Below are positions 27,656-36,982 of a stretch of DNA of 64,000 nt, piece after piece; the stretch's first letter is position 1, and every line of letters starts with the position of its first letter. Source of the stretch: Sulfitobacter sp. D7. Its GTDB lineage: Bacteria > Pseudomonadota > Alphaproteobacteria > Rhodobacterales > Rhodobacteraceae. Location: positions 62,001-126,000 of the forward strand of contig NZ_CP020694.1 of NCBI RefSeq assembly GCF_003611275.1. Direction: 5' to 3'. The notes under the pieces are model-generated. The model worked only from the letters and a program-made list of their open reading frames with translations, searched no databases and was not told the origin of the DNA. Position numbers and translations under genes: made by a program.

Positions 27656-29490
27656 GACTTGTCATCCAATGCGAGAAAACCGCCCGACTGACGGTGCCAG
27701 AAGGCTGCATATAGGCCAGCTTTCTGCAAAAGCGCGTCATGGGTGCCTTCTTCGACAATACGGCCCTGATCCAAAACCAGAATTCGGTCCATCTCGGCAA
27801 TCGTGGACAGGCGGTGCGCGATGGCGATGACCGTCTTGCCCGCCATCATGTCATAGAGCGTTTCTTGAATGACCGCCTCCACCTCACTGTCGAGCGCGCT
27901 TGTCGCCTCATCCAGCAGCAAGATCGGCGCGTTCTTCAGGATGACCCGCGCCAGCGTGATACGCTGACGCTGCCCGCCGGAAAGCTTCACACCCCGTTCA
28001 CCGACACGTGCCTCATAGCCCGCCCGCCCCTCCGGGTCAGTCAGATCAAGGATGAACTCATGCGCCTGCGCCTGTTTCGCAGCCGCGATCATCTCAGCCT
28101 CGGTTGCATCAGGGCGGCCATAAAGGATGTTTTCCCGCACCGAGCGGTGCAGCAGCGATGAATCCTGCTGCACGACACCGATATGCCGCCGCAGACTGTC
28201 TTGCCGCACCTGTGCGATGTCCTGCCCGTCGATCCGGATCTGACCTGTTTCGGCATCGTAGAACCGCAGCATCAGTTTCACGAGGGTCGATTTCCCTGCG
28301 CCAGAGCGGCCAACAAGGCCAATCTTCTCCCCCGGCTGCACGGTGATATCGATACCTTGGATCCCGCCGCTTTCGCGCCCGTAATGATGGCTTAGCCCTG
28401 CCATCTCGATCCGGCCTTCGGTCAGCTTCAAGGGGGGCGCATCGTGTCGGTCGGTCAGGGCGAGGGGCTGGGCAATGGTCTCCATCCCCTCGGCCACGAC
28501 ACCCAGTTCGCGGAAGAAACTCGACAGCGCCCACATGATCCAACTGGTCATTGAGTTAAGCCGCAGCGCCAGCGCGGCGGCAGCGGCCACGACGCCGACG
28601 CTCGCTTCGCCCGCCATCCAAAGCACCAGCGCCCAACCGACGATACCCACGATCAACATGCCGTTAAGAAGGGTCAGCACCACGTCCATGATGCTGAAAA
28701 TCCGCATCTCGCCCTGAAAGGTACGCCGCGCCTCTTCGATGGCCTCTCCGGCAAAGTCGACCTCTAAATCATGATGCGCGAACATCTTGACCGAATGGAT
28801 ATTCGTATAGGCATCCACCACGCGCCCCGTCACCTGAGACCGCGCGTCCGACGCCGCCTTGGACGCAGGCCCGACCCGTTTGATCGTCCATGCCACCAAG
28901 CCAGCGTAGAGGATAAACCACCCCAAAAGCGGCACTAACAAGCGGATATCAGAGGTGGACAACAGGATCGCCGCGCCGATCATATAGGCCAGCGAATAAG
29001 AGATCGCGTCAAAAACCTGAAAGATCACCTCCCCCGCTGCCGGGGGTGTCTGCATGATCCGGTTGGCGATACGCCCGGCGAAATCATTCTCGAACCAGCC
29101 GACGGATTGCCGCAACACATGCCGATGCGCCCGCCAGCGGATCAGGGTGCCAAAGTTCGGCAGGATCGCATTGTTGAGAAGCATCACGTCGACCGCCTGC
29201 ACCAAGGGCCGCAGGAACAGCACGGCAAGGGCCACGAGGGTCAGTTCGGTGCCATAGTCCTCCCACATCTGCGCGGGGTCGCTGCCGAGCAGGTCAACGA
29301 TACGGCCCATATAGTAGATCAAACCGATCTCGATCGCTGCGACAAGGATCGCCATCACCCCGGCGAGGACAAAGACCATTTTAAACGGCTGCGCGTAGTC
29401 CCGCAAAAAGGGCCAAAGACCCTGCGGCGGATGATCCTTTTCCCGATAGGCAACATAGGGATCAACGAGGTTTTCGAAAAAGCGAAACAT
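27652..29490 (-). CDS. ABC exporter, fused membrane and ATPase domains (first of a pair)
   Basis: 612 residues from the ATG at 29490. The N-terminus 'MFRFFENLVDPYVAYREKDHP' precedes six membrane helices (about 40-320). The ATPase domain has Walker A 'GRSGAGKST', 'GVVQQDSSLLHRSV', 'LSGGQRQR', Walker B 'ILLLDEATSALD' and the H-switch 'AHRLST'. It is closely related to the downstream gene, suggesting an old duplication. A longer in-frame start at 29550 lacks support. Confidence 0.9.
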   Translation of the reverse strand: MFRFFENLVDPYVAYREKDHPPQGLWPFLRDYAQPFKMVFVLAGVMAILVAAIEIGLIYYMGRIVDLLGSDPAQMWEDYGTELTLVALAVLFLRPLVQAVDVMLLNNAILPNFGTLIRWRAHRHVLRQSVGWFENDFAGRIANRIMQTPPAAGEVIFQVFDAISYSLAYMIGAAILLSTSDIRLLVPLLGWFILYAGLVAWTIKRVGPASKAASDARSQVTGRVVDAYTNIHSVKMFAHHDLEVDFAGEAIEEARRTFQGEMRIFSIMDVVLTLLNGMLIVGIVGWALVLWMAGEASVGVVAAAAALALRLNSMTSWIMWALSSFFRELGVVAEGMETIAQPLALTDRHDAPPLKLTEGRIEMAGLSHHYGRESGGIQGIDITVQPGEKIGLVGRSGAGKSTLVKLMLRFYDAETGQIRIDGQDIAQVRQDSLRRHIGVVQQDSSLLHRSVRENILYGRPDATEAEMIAAAKQAQAHEFILDLTDPEGRAGYEARVGERGVKLSGGQRQRITLARVILKNAPILLLDEATSALDSEVEAVIQETLYDMMAGKTVIAIAHRLSTIAEMDRILVLDQGRIVEEGTHDALLQKAGLYAAFWHRQSGGFLALDDKS

Positions 29491-29655
29491 GGGGAGACCT
29501 TGGAAATAGACGTGCAAAATACGCGGCAATGCCCAATAGCAAAGCCGCAAAGGGGCAATGGTTATGCCAGCTTAGCTAAACCAGATCCCGCGGTACATCT
29601 CGCCCATCTCCCTTGTAATGCGGTTTGGATAGCCGAATTTCCGCGCGATGTCGAC

Positions 29656-30816
29656 CTAGCTGGACTTTCGCAGCAACTCCGCGCGGGTCTGGGTGAAGCC
29701 GGAGTTGATCCAGATTTGCTCCAGCCGGGCAAGCTCTTGCCCTAAGGCCGGGCCTTTGAACGCTGGCATCAGGTCTTTGGCCATTACCGGAAAACGGGCA
29801 GTGGCGGCGTTCGAAATCGTCTCTAACACGGTGGTTTCGGGCATCTGTTCTGCCATAGCGCCGCGTAGCATTGCAGCGCCACGGGCGATCCCTGCCCCAT
29901 GACGATAGGCAAGTTCGGCCAGCGGTGGCCCGGCAAAGCCTTGCTCTTGCAGCAACGTCAGGCGCTTGGCCTCTGCCTTGCTCAACCGCAGACGATCCGC
30001 CAAGGCTTCCCCGCCCAGCGCGGCCAGCCGAACCAGCCAGTCAGGCTCAAGCCCCAACATTTGTTCAAAATGAACCAGCATGGATAGCCAGCGGTCATCA
30101 CTCCCCGGCAAAAGCACCGGCAAGGCACCGGTTTGCCGCATCAACGCCAAGGCGGGGGCGGGATCCGGCGCGCGGAGCAGCTTTTTGAACTCCTGCCCGA
30201 CACGCTCTGCCGAAAGCGTTTCTAACCCATCCAAATTCGACGCGATGGCATCCAGCGCCTCCGGCTCCGGCCCCGCCTCCGGGTCGCCATACCACGCCAT
30301 GAAGCGAAAATAGCGCAGGGTGCGCAGGTAATCCTCGCGGATACGCTGACCTGCATCCTCGATAAAACGCAGCCGTCGCGCGTACAGGTCAGGCAGGCCG
30401 CCCAACGGGTCAATCACACGGCCCTCGGGCGTGGCATAGAGCGCGTTCATCGTGAAATCACGGCGGCGGGCATCTTCGGCGATATCGGTGGAAAAGGCCA
30501 CGACAGCCCGGCGGCCATCGGTTTCCACATCGCGCCGAAAGGTGGTGATCTCAAACGGTTTGCCGCCCGACACAAGCGTTACCGTGCCATGGTCGATCCC
30601 TGTCGGCACGGCCTTGACCCCGGCGGCCTTGGCCAGCGCCATCACCGCTTCAGGTGTCGCATCGGTGGAGAGGTCCACATCGCTGTCCGGCAGACCCAAC
30701 AGCGCGTCGCGCACGCAACCGCCGACGAAATAGATACGGTGCCCACCATCCTGCACCACGCGGCAAACCCGCTGTGCGTCTGCGTCATGTAACCATCGCG
30801 TCGTGGTTGGAATCAT
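29656..30816 (-). CDS. cca: CCA tRNA nucleotidyltransferase
   Basis: Adds or repairs the 3' CCA end of tRNAs without a template. 386 residues. The class II nucleotidyltransferase signature 'VGGCVRDALLG' is at about 31-41, catalytic Asp46 and Asp48 in 'DSDVDLST', then 'RRDFTMNALY' and 'EDYLRTLRYFRF'. The ATG at 30816 overlaps the stop of the CoA-type Nudix gene (ATGA). An in-frame open stretch of 24 codons follows the TAG stop (see findings). The 165-base gap to the next gene has no feature I can name. Confidence 0.94.
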   Translation of the reverse strand: MIPTTTRWLHDADAQRVCRVVQDGGHRIYFVGGCVRDALLGLPDSDVDLSTDATPEAVMALAKAAGVKAVPTGIDHGTVTLVSGGKPFEITTFRRDVETDGRRAVVAFSTDIAEDARRRDFTMNALYATPEGRVIDPLGGLPDLYARRLRFIEDAGQRIREDYLRTLRYFRFMAWYGDPEAGPEPEALDAIASNLDGLETLSAERVGQEFKKLLRAPDPAPALALMRQTGALPVLLPGSDDRWLSMLVHFEQMLGLEPDWLVRLAALGGEALADRLRLSKAEAKRLTLLQEQGFAGPPLAELAYRHGAGIARGAAMLRGAMAEQMPETTVLETISNAATARFPVMAKDLMPAFKGPALGQELARLEQIWINSGFTQTRAELLRKSS

Positions 30817-31409
30817 GTGTTCATGCGGGTCGCCCATGCCCGCAACATACGCGCGGTCGCGCCCCAGATGTAATAGGGGCCATAGGGAACAGCGTAATAA
30901 TACCGCCGCTGGCCCCGCCAACGCCGGGAATGCACAAGGTAGTTGCTGGGGTTCAGCACATGGTCGAGCGGTACGCGAAACACCTCTTCGACCTCGCCGG
31001 GTTCTGGCACCACGGTGAAATCGCGCGTCACATAGCCGATCACGGGGGTGACGCTAAAGCCGGTGACCGTCTCATGGGCCGGAAGAACACCCAAGACATC
31101 TACGATGTCGCTCGGCAGGCCGATCTCTTCGCGCGCTTCGCGCAGGGCGGCGGCGATGACATCCGCATCGCCGCCGTCTTGTTTACCCCCCGGAAAGGCA
31201 ATCTGCCCGGGGTGATGTTTCAGCGCCGAAGACCGCTTGGTCAGGATCAGTTCCAGCCGCGTTCCGGTATCCACCACCGGGGCGAGCACACCCGCAGGCC
31301 GCAGACTGCGCCCCTCGGGCAGGGTGACCTCCGGGTTCAGATCGAAATCGGAGGATTCCACCCCAGTCTGGGCAAGCGCCTCGCGAAAGGATTGGAACCG
31401 GTCGCTCAC
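30813..31409 (-). CDS. CoA pyrophosphatase-type Nudix hydrolase
   Basis: 198 residues from a GTG at 31409. The CoA/UPF0035 pattern before the box, 'LILTKRSSALKHHPGQIAFPGG', and the Nudix box 'GGKQDGGDADVIAAALREAR' then 'EEIGL' mark the NudL group, which splits CoA to 3',5'-ADP and phosphopantetheine. The GTG start comes one base before the hslO stop with AAGGCC upstream; an ATG at 31454 would put 44 bases inside hslO and is less likely. The stop overlaps the cca start. Confidence 0.85.
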   Translation of the reverse strand: MSDRFQSFREALAQTGVESSDFDLNPEVTLPEGRSLRPAGVLAPVVDTGTRLELILTKRSSALKHHPGQIAFPGGKQDGGDADVIAAALREAREEIGLPSDIVDVLGVLPAHETVTGFSVTPVIGYVTRDFTVVPEPGEVEEVFRVPLDHVLNPSNYLVHSRRWRGQRRYYYAVPYGPYYIWGATARMLRAWATRMNT

Positions 31410-31410
31410 C

Positions 31411-32385
31411 CTAGGCCTTGGCGTCGAAACCGACCGTGGCCGGATCAAGGTCATAATGCGCGCCGCAGAACTGGCAGTCGGCGGTCACTCGGCCATCATC
31501 GGTCGTCATCTTTTCGATGTCGCGGGCCGAGTAGATCGACAGGCTTTGACGCACGCGGTCTTCGGAACAGGTACAGCCGAAACGGACCGGTTGGGCATCA
31601 TATACCCGCGGTTGTTCCTCGTGAAACAATCGCAACAGAAGATCGGTCGGCGGTACGCTGGGGCCGATCAGCTCCAGATCCTCAACCGTGCCGAGCAGGA
31701 TGTTCACGCGGTTCCAATTCTCGGCCTCGTCGCCTTCGACCAAATCATCGGCCTTGAGGACCTCACCCGTCCCTTCGCCCGACGCCGATAGTGGCGAGGC
31801 TTTGGGCATATGTTGCAACATGATGCCACCAGCACGCCAATGCTCTGGCTCGCCCGGACCCGACGATTTGCCAAAGCTTAGCGAAAAGCGGGTCGGCAAC
31901 TGCTCGGACTGGGCGAAATAGGCTTCCGCACAGGCAGCCAAAGACCCGCCAGCCAGTGGCGTGATGCCCTGATAGGGGGTCATGCCTTTGCCTTGGTCGA
32001 TCATGATCGCGAAATAGCCTTCGCCGATCTGTTCAAACGGGGCGTCATCGGTCAGCCGATCCGCATCATAGCTGGCATAGGCGCGGATGCGCGCAGGCTC
32101 GCCTTCCTTTTCGGGGCCGTAGTAATCGGTCGCGATCATCCGAACGGCACCTTTGGATTGCACCTGTAGCGACAGTTTCCAACGCAGTTTGATCGTCTGA
32201 CCGATCAATGCGGTCAACAACGCCATCTCGGCCACCAAGGCTTCGACCTGCGGCGGATAGTCGTGCTGCTTCAGGATGCCCTCCAACACGCCATCAAGCC
32301 GCGCCACGCGGCCGCGCATGTCGACATCATCAAGCTGAAAGGGCAGAACGGTATCGTCCCACGCGATTTTAGTTCCTTGGGTCAT
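31411..32385 (-). CDS. hslO: Redox-regulated chaperone Hsp33
   Basis: Holdase chaperone in the cytoplasm, switched on by oxidation. 324 residues. The zinc-binding redox switch is intact: C271 and C273 in 'GCTCSED', C304 and C307 in 'DCQFCGAH'. The N-terminal domain has the usual 'VARLDGVLEGILKQHDYPPQV' start. It is first in a minus-strand series hslO - Nudix - cca with touching or overlapping ends, and is divergent from a Nudix gene at 32462. Confidence 0.95.
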   Translation of the reverse strand: MTQGTKIAWDDTVLPFQLDDVDMRGRVARLDGVLEGILKQHDYPPQVEALVAEMALLTALIGQTIKLRWKLSLQVQSKGAVRMIATDYYGPEKEGEPARIRAYASYDADRLTDDAPFEQIGEGYFAIMIDQGKGMTPYQGITPLAGGSLAACAEAYFAQSEQLPTRFSLSFGKSSGPGEPEHWRAGGIMLQHMPKASPLSASGEGTGEVLKADDLVEGDEAENWNRVNILLGTVEDLELIGPSVPPTDLLLRLFHEEQPRVYDAQPVRFGCTCSEDRVRQSLSIYSARDIEKMTTDDGRVTADCQFCGAHYDLDPATVGFDAKA

Positions 32386-32461
32386 CGGGTTTCCTTATCG
32401 GGGGCCGCTTGGCATACCGCGTCTATATAGGCGCAGCAACCCATGGAAAAAGGGGCAGCAG

Positions 32462-32899
32462 ATGATCCGACGTACAGGTGAGACACCACAGCCCGGCCAA
32501 AGCTACACACCGCGGCCCGGGGTCTATGCCATTCTCCCGCTGCAACGCCGTTTTCTGATGACGCTGGAAATGGCCCAAGACACCGAGGTGCAATTGCCCG
32601 GCGGCGGTATCGAAGTGGGAGAATCCCCGCTCCAAGCACTCCACCGCGAAGTGCTGGAGGAAACCGGCTGGCGCATTGCCCGCCCGCGCCGATTGGGCGC
32701 GTTCCGTCGCTTTACCTATATGAAGGATTACGACCTCTGGGCGCAAAAGTTCTGCCATATCTACGTCGCGCATCCCGTGCGCCAGATCGCCGCGCCGACA
32801 GAGCCGCATCACGCCACCTTGGTGCTATCGGCCAGCGAAGCATTGGCGACCCTCGCAAACGAAGGCGACCGCCTGTTTCTGCAACGCCACCTGCGCTAA
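32462..32899 (+). CDS. Nudix hydrolase
   Basis: 145 residues. The Nudix box is at about 46-68 ('GGGIEVGESPLQALHREVLE' then 'ETGW'). The surrounding pattern 'GVYAILPLQRRFLMTLE' and 'FRRFTYMKDYDLWAQKFCHIY' is not clearly MutT or ADP-ribose type, so the substrate is unknown. It is divergent from hslO, with 76 bases between starts, and its stop overlaps that of the convergent response-regulator phosphatase by 4 bases. Confidence 0.85.
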   Translation: MIRRTGETPQPGQSYTPRPGVYAILPLQRRFLMTLEMAQDTEVQLPGGGIEVGESPLQALHREVLEETGWRIARPRRLGAFRRFTYMKDYDLWAQKFCHIYVAHPVRQIAAPTEPHHATLVLSASEALATLANEGDRLFLQRHLR

Positions 32900-34164
32900 A
32901 CGTTGCCCTGATACTCCAGCAATATCCCTGAAACATCATCGGGGAAATCACGGCTGCCCGCGAATTCGGAAAGCTTCCAGACCAGCGCGCTGAGAAGCGC
33001 CGGACCGCTGAACCGGCGCAATTCACCCAGCATCCGCGCCAAACCCTCTTCGCCCAACATCTCTCCGCCCGGATCGGGGCATTCCGTCACCCCATCCGAT
33101 AGGATCAATAACCTGTCCCCCGGCGCCATCTGAAGCTTATATTCCTCAAATCCCACCCCGGCGAGCAAGCCAACAGGAAAGCCCCCGGTGCCCGGCTGTT
33201 CGACCTGCCCATCGCCGCGCAGCAAAGCGGGATGCGGGTGCCCTGCCTGCGCAACTGTGACCTCCCCGGTGGTGAGGTCGGCAATCGCCAGCATCAGCGT
33301 AAAATAATGCTCCGTCTCCATCTCATGAAGAACAAGATCGTTAAGCTCTTCGATCACCTCCCCCGGGGGGCGCGCCGCATAGCTGCCCCCGGGCAATAGC
33401 GTGAGCGCAAGGTTCTGGTCCGGCGTCGACGCCGACAGATATCCGGCCAGCCGCGCCGTCATCAGGGCCGAGCTGATGCCATGGCCCGACACATCCAAAC
33501 CGAAAAGCCCCACGACCCCCGGCCGCACAGGGAAATACCCCACCAAATCGCCGCCAACATGCCCGGCGGAGCGCAGCATCATCGACAGATTGCCCCCCTC
33601 CATGGCGCGATAGCGTTCGCGGAGCAGCGATTGCTGGAATTTCTTGGCCTCAATCAAATCCTTGTCGATCAGCGCATGCACCTGCCGAAGAACATCCAAT
33701 GTTTCGGTGATCAGCTTGTTTTTCTGCGTCAACTCACGCTGCATGACCAGAAAACGCTCCCCTGCCATGACCCGTGCGCGCAGGTCCGGCGGACCGATTG
33801 GCCGGATCAACACATCATCCGCCCCCGCATCAAGGGCGCGGGTCACCACGCCACCTTCAGGCCTGTCGGTGAGCAAAATGAAATAGCCACGACGCTCTTC
33901 CGACAGGCTTCGGAAAGCCCGGCAGACGTCGAGCCCCGACAGCCCCGTCATCGCCCAACTGCAGAGCACAATATCAGGCAAACGGCGCTCGCAAAGGGTC
34001 AGAGCCACAGCACCCGACGCGGCAGAGATCACCTCATACCCCCATGCCCTCAGAGACGCCGAGAGAAAACCCCGATGGGTTTCATCCCCCTCAACCACCA
34101 AAATCAATGGCGACACAGCAGGCGTCGCCACCGCTTCAGAGAGGCTGGGGATATCCAATTTCAT
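32896..34164 (-). CDS. Receiver-like domain plus PP2C/SpoIIE-type serine phosphatase
   Basis: 422 residues. A CheY-like fold at about 18-135 is followed by a helical linker (about 140-190) and a SpoIIE/PP2C phosphatase domain (190-420) with 'GGDLVGYFPV', 'GLDVSGHGISSALMT' and 'LILSDGVTEC...DDVSGILLEY', keeping the metal-binding Asp and Gly residues. In the receiver domain the usual phosphoacceptor Asp is replaced by Ser69 ('DIVLCSWAMTG'), and the conserved Lys by Arg ('LIRPI'). Phosphatases of this kind often control anti-sigma-factor antagonists; no partner is nearby. Confidence 0.87.
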   Translation of the reverse strand: MKLDIPSLSEAVATPAVSPLILVVEGDETHRGFLSASLRAWGYEVISAASGAVALTLCERRLPDIVLCSWAMTGLSGLDVCRAFRSLSEERRGYFILLTDRPEGGVVTRALDAGADDVLIRPIGPPDLRARVMAGERFLVMQRELTQKNKLITETLDVLRQVHALIDKDLIEAKKFQQSLLRERYRAMEGGNLSMMLRSAGHVGGDLVGYFPVRPGVVGLFGLDVSGHGISSALMTARLAGYLSASTPDQNLALTLLPGGSYAARPPGEVIEELNDLVLHEMETEHYFTLMLAIADLTTGEVTVAQAGHPHPALLRGDGQVEQPGTGGFPVGLLAGVGFEEYKLQMAPGDRLLILSDGVTECPDPGGEMLGEEGLARMLGELRRFSGPALLSALVWKLSEFAGSRDFPDDVSGILLEYQGNV

Positions 34165-34253
34165 GCGACACGATCCTGACAGGCCTGCTGATCTAAACAG
34201 CGATGGCTTACCGAAACGTGAATTCTTCTGTAAATCCGCCGCGTCGGGCGCGC

Positions 34254-35486
34254 CTACAGCACGAACTGCGCCAAGGTCTCGTCGTTGGTGATATCCGTAT
34301 AGGTAAAGCCGGATTGCCCCAGCTGTTCAAGGAAGGGCTTAAAATTCTCAGGTCGCCGCGTCTCGATCCCAATGAGGACAGAGCCGAAATTTCGCGCCGA
34401 CTTCTTCAAATACTCAAACCGGCAGATGTCATCCTCCGGACCAAGCAGCATCAGAAACTCCTTCAACGCCCCCGGCCGCTGCGGCATGCGCAGAATAAAA
34501 TATTTCTTCACGCCCGAATAGCGCTGCGCCCGCTCTTTGACCTCTGGCAAACGCTCGAAATCGAAATTGCCGCCCGAAGCCACACAGACCACCGTCTTGC
34601 CGACAATCTGATCGGCCACCTCGCCCAGCGCATCTATCGACAGCGCGCCTGCTGGCTCTAAAACGATGCCTTCGACATTCAACATCTCGTTGATCGTCAC
34701 GCAAATCCGGTCCTCCGGCAGATGCACCACATCCGCCGGGTTCACCCCGCGCAAACGCTCAAAGGTCCGCGCGCCGATCTTGGCCACCGCAGCGCCATCC
34801 ACAAAGTTATCAATCGGAGAGACATCAACCGGCGCCCCGGCCTCCAACGCCCGCGCAAGGCTCGGAGCCCCTGCGGGTTCGACGAATGTATAGTCGCAGG
34901 CGTCCCCAAAATAACTGACCACCCCCGAAGACAGCCCGCCGCCGCCTACGGGCAAGATCACCCGATCCGGCACCCGGCCCAATTGCGCGGCAATCTCCAC
35001 AGCAACAGAAGCCTGCCCCTCAATCACGTCATCATCGTCAAAAGGCGACAGGAAATGCGCGCCCTCGTCCCGGCAAAAACTCTGTGCTGCCGCCAAGGTG
35101 GCATCGAAATAATCCCCCACCAGCCGGATCTCGACATTCTCACCCCCGAACATCCGGGTCTTTTGAACCTTCTGCTGCGGCGTGGTCACCGGCATGAAAA
35201 TCACGCCGCGCACCCCGAAATGGCTGCAGGCAAAAGCCACCCCCTGCGCATGGTTCCCCGCCGAGGCACAGACAAACAGCCCCTGCCCCGGGATCACTTT
35301 GCGCATCGCATTGAACGCTCCGCGCAGCTTGTAAGAGCGCACCGGGCTTAAATCCTCGCGCTTCAGCCAGATATCCGCGCCAAAGCGGTCCGACAGATGC
35401 TCATTGCGGAGCAGCGGTGTCGCCGGGAACAATGCCCGCAGCGCCTCTGCCGCCGCCTGTGCTTTCTGTGCAAATTCATCCGCCAT
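34254..35486 (-). CDS. ilvA: Threonine ammonia-lyase (threonine dehydratase)
   Basis: PLP enzyme giving 2-oxobutanoate, the entry to isoleucine synthesis. 410 residues. The PLP lysine is K53 in 'SYKLRGAFN'; the glycine-rich 'PVGGGGLSSG' phosphate loop and 'CVASGGNFDFERL' are present. The C-terminal 80 residues ('YFILRMPQRPGALKEFLMLL') form an ACT-like regulatory domain, so feedback control by isoleucine is plausible. The ATG at 35486 is chosen; an upstream in-frame start at 35612 adds 42 residues without family support. Divergent from argG. Confidence 0.92.
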   Translation of the reverse strand: MADEFAQKAQAAAEALRALFPATPLLRNEHLSDRFGADIWLKREDLSPVRSYKLRGAFNAMRKVIPGQGLFVCASAGNHAQGVAFACSHFGVRGVIFMPVTTPQQKVQKTRMFGGENVEIRLVGDYFDATLAAAQSFCRDEGAHFLSPFDDDDVIEGQASVAVEIAAQLGRVPDRVILPVGGGGLSSGVVSYFGDACDYTFVEPAGAPSLARALEAGAPVDVSPIDNFVDGAAVAKIGARTFERLRGVNPADVVHLPEDRICVTINEMLNVEGIVLEPAGALSIDALGEVADQIVGKTVVCVASGGNFDFERLPEVKERAQRYSGVKKYFILRMPQRPGALKEFLMLLGPEDDICRFEYLKKSARNFGSVLIGIETRRPENFKPFLEQLGQSGFTYTDITNDETLAQFVL

Positions 35487-35610
35487 CTGTGCTCTCCTTG
35501 CTGCCATTCGTCGATAGGCGCGCAGCCTGCATAGGTCAACGCAGGCTTCAATCTTGCCCGCGCCCACGAAAACCGCTACCTCGCAGGGCGAACTTGAAAG
35601 GAACCCCGTC

Positions 35611-36837
35611 ATGTCCGCGCCTAAGAAAGTCGTGCTTGCCTATTCCGGCGGCCTCGATACCTCGATCATCCTGAAATGGCTGCAAACCGAATATGGCTGC
35701 GAAGTGGTGACCTTCACCGCCGACCTCGGCCAAGGCGAAGAGCTGGAACCGGCCCGCAAAAAAGCCGAGATGATGGGCATCGCACCCGAGAACATCTACA
35801 TCGAAGACGTGCGCGAAGAATTCGTTCGCGATTTCGTCTTCCCAATGTTCCGCGCCAATGCGGTTTATGAAGGCCTCTACCTACTGGGCACCTCCATCGC
35901 CCGCCCGCTGATCTCCAAACGCCTCGTGGAAATCGCCGAAGAAACCGGTGCCGATGCCGTGGCCCACGGTGCAACCGGCAAAGGCAACGATCAGGTCCGC
36001 TTTGAACTGGCCGCCTACGCGCTCAACCCCGACATCAAAGTCATCGCCCCTTGGCGCGAATGGGATCTGTCGAGCCGCACCAAACTCTTGGAATTCGCCG
36101 AAGCGCACCAAATTCCCGTCGCAAAAGACAAACGCGGCGAAGCCCCCTTCTCCGTCGATGCCAATCTGCTGCACACCTCTTCCGAAGGCAAAGTCCTCGA
36201 AGACCCCGCAATCGACGCGCCCGACTATGTCTACCAGCGCACGGTAAACCCCGAAGACGCGCCGAACACGCCCGAATATGTCGAAATCGGTTTTGAGCGC
36301 GGCGACGCCGTCAGCATCAATGGCGAAGCAATGTCTCCCGCCACGATCCTCACCAAACTCAATGAGCTTGGCGGCAAACACGGCTGCGGCCGTCTCGATC
36401 TGGTCGAAGGCCGCTTCGTCGGCATGAAATCCCGCGGCATCTATGAGACCCCCGGTGGCACCCTGCTGCTCGAAGCCCACCGCGGCATCGAATCTATCAC
36501 CCTCGACCGCGGCGCCATGCACCTCAAAGACGAGCTGATGCCGAAATACGCCGAACTGATCTACAACGGCTTCTGGTACAGCCCCGAGCGCACCATGCTG
36601 CAAGCCGCCATCGACGCAAGCCAAGCCCATGTCACCGGCACCGTGCGTCTGAAACTCTACAAAGGCCACGTCCGCACCGTGGGTCGCTGGTCCGATCACA
36701 GCCTCTACTCCGAAGCCCATGTGACCTTCGAAGACGACGCCGGCGCCTACGATCAAAAAGACGCCGCAGGCTTTATCCAACTCAACGCCCTGCGGCTCAA
36801 ACTCCTCGCCGCCCGCGACAAACGCACCAAAGGCTGA
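35611..36837 (+). CDS. argG: Argininosuccinate synthase
   Basis: Joins citrulline and aspartate with ATP in arginine biosynthesis. 408 residues. The N-terminal PP-loop '[18 protein letters not shown]' at about 7-24, '[13 protein letters not shown]' near 118 and '[19 protein letters not shown]' near the end are diagnostic. The ATG at 35611 follows GAAAGG; 19 extra upstream residues are possible but unlikely. It stands alone with its own hairpins downstream. Confidence 0.96.
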   Translation: MSAPKKVVLAYSGGLDTSIILKWLQTEYGCEVVTFTADLGQGEELEPARKKAEMMGIAPENIYIEDVREEFVRDFVFPMFRANAVYEGLYLLGTSIARPLISKRLVEIAEETGADAVAHGATGKGNDQVRFELAAYALNPDIKVIAPWREWDLSSRTKLLEFAEAHQIPVAKDKRGEAPFSVDANLLHTSSEGKVLEDPAIDAPDYVYQRTVNPEDAPNTPEYVEIGFERGDAVSINGEAMSPATILTKLNELGGKHGCGRLDLVEGRFVGMKSRGIYETPGGTLLLEAHRGIESITLDRGAMHLKDELMPKYAELIYNGFWYSPERTMLQAAIDASQAHVTGTVRLKLYKGHVRTVGRWSDHSLYSEAHVTFEDDAGAYDQKDAAGFIQLNALRLKLLAARDKRTKG

Positions 36838-36842
36838 AACAC

Positions 36843-36868
36843 GGGGGACCTAGACCCCCTTCATTCTT
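36843..36868 (+). terminator. Probable argG terminator
   Basis: GGGGG (36843-36847) and CCCCC (36855-36859) form a short GC stem with loop ACCTAGA, followed by the T-rich stretch TTCATTCTTTCTT. It begins 5 bases after the argG stop. Confidence 0.55.
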
Positions 36869-36882
36869 TCTTAAATACCCGC

Positions 36883-36910
36883 GGGGGTCCGGGGGCAGCG
36901 CCCCCCGGCG
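36883..36910. repeat. GC-rich extragenic element after argG
   Basis: Between the two hairpins lies GGGGGTCCGGGGGCAGCGCC continuing into a C-run. GGGGGC (36891-36896) pairs with GCCCCC (36900-36905). I recall very similar 'GGGGGTCCGGGGGCAGCGCC' blocks, often beside TTTCTTAAATACCC, scattered between genes in Rhodobacteraceae, so this looks like one copy of a repetitive extragenic palindrome. Only one copy is seen in this window. Confidence 0.45.
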
Positions 36911-36932
36911 GCTGGCCCCAAACAAAAACGCA

Positions 36933-36962
36933 AAAGGCCCGGACGCTTCCGCCCGGGCCTTT
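36933..36962. terminator. Bidirectional terminator between argG and the exported-protein gene
   Basis: AAAGGCCCGG (36933-36942) pairs perfectly with CCGGGCCTTT (36953-36962) around a 10-base loop. The A-rich and T-rich ends serve both strands, so it fits the convergent pair argG and the gene ending at 36983. Confidence 0.8.
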
Positions 36963-36982
36963 CTACATCTATCAATGCCAAA

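Noticed and set aside
27652..29490. ABC exporter with one degenerate ATP site
   Set aside because: Both members of the pair have intact Walker A, signature and Walker B motifs, so no catalytic asymmetry can be read from the sequence.
7359..32899. Three Nudix genes (7359, 30813, 32462) as a possible linked system
   Set aside because: They are 23 kb apart or in separate transcripts, and Nudix genes are numerous in most bacteria.
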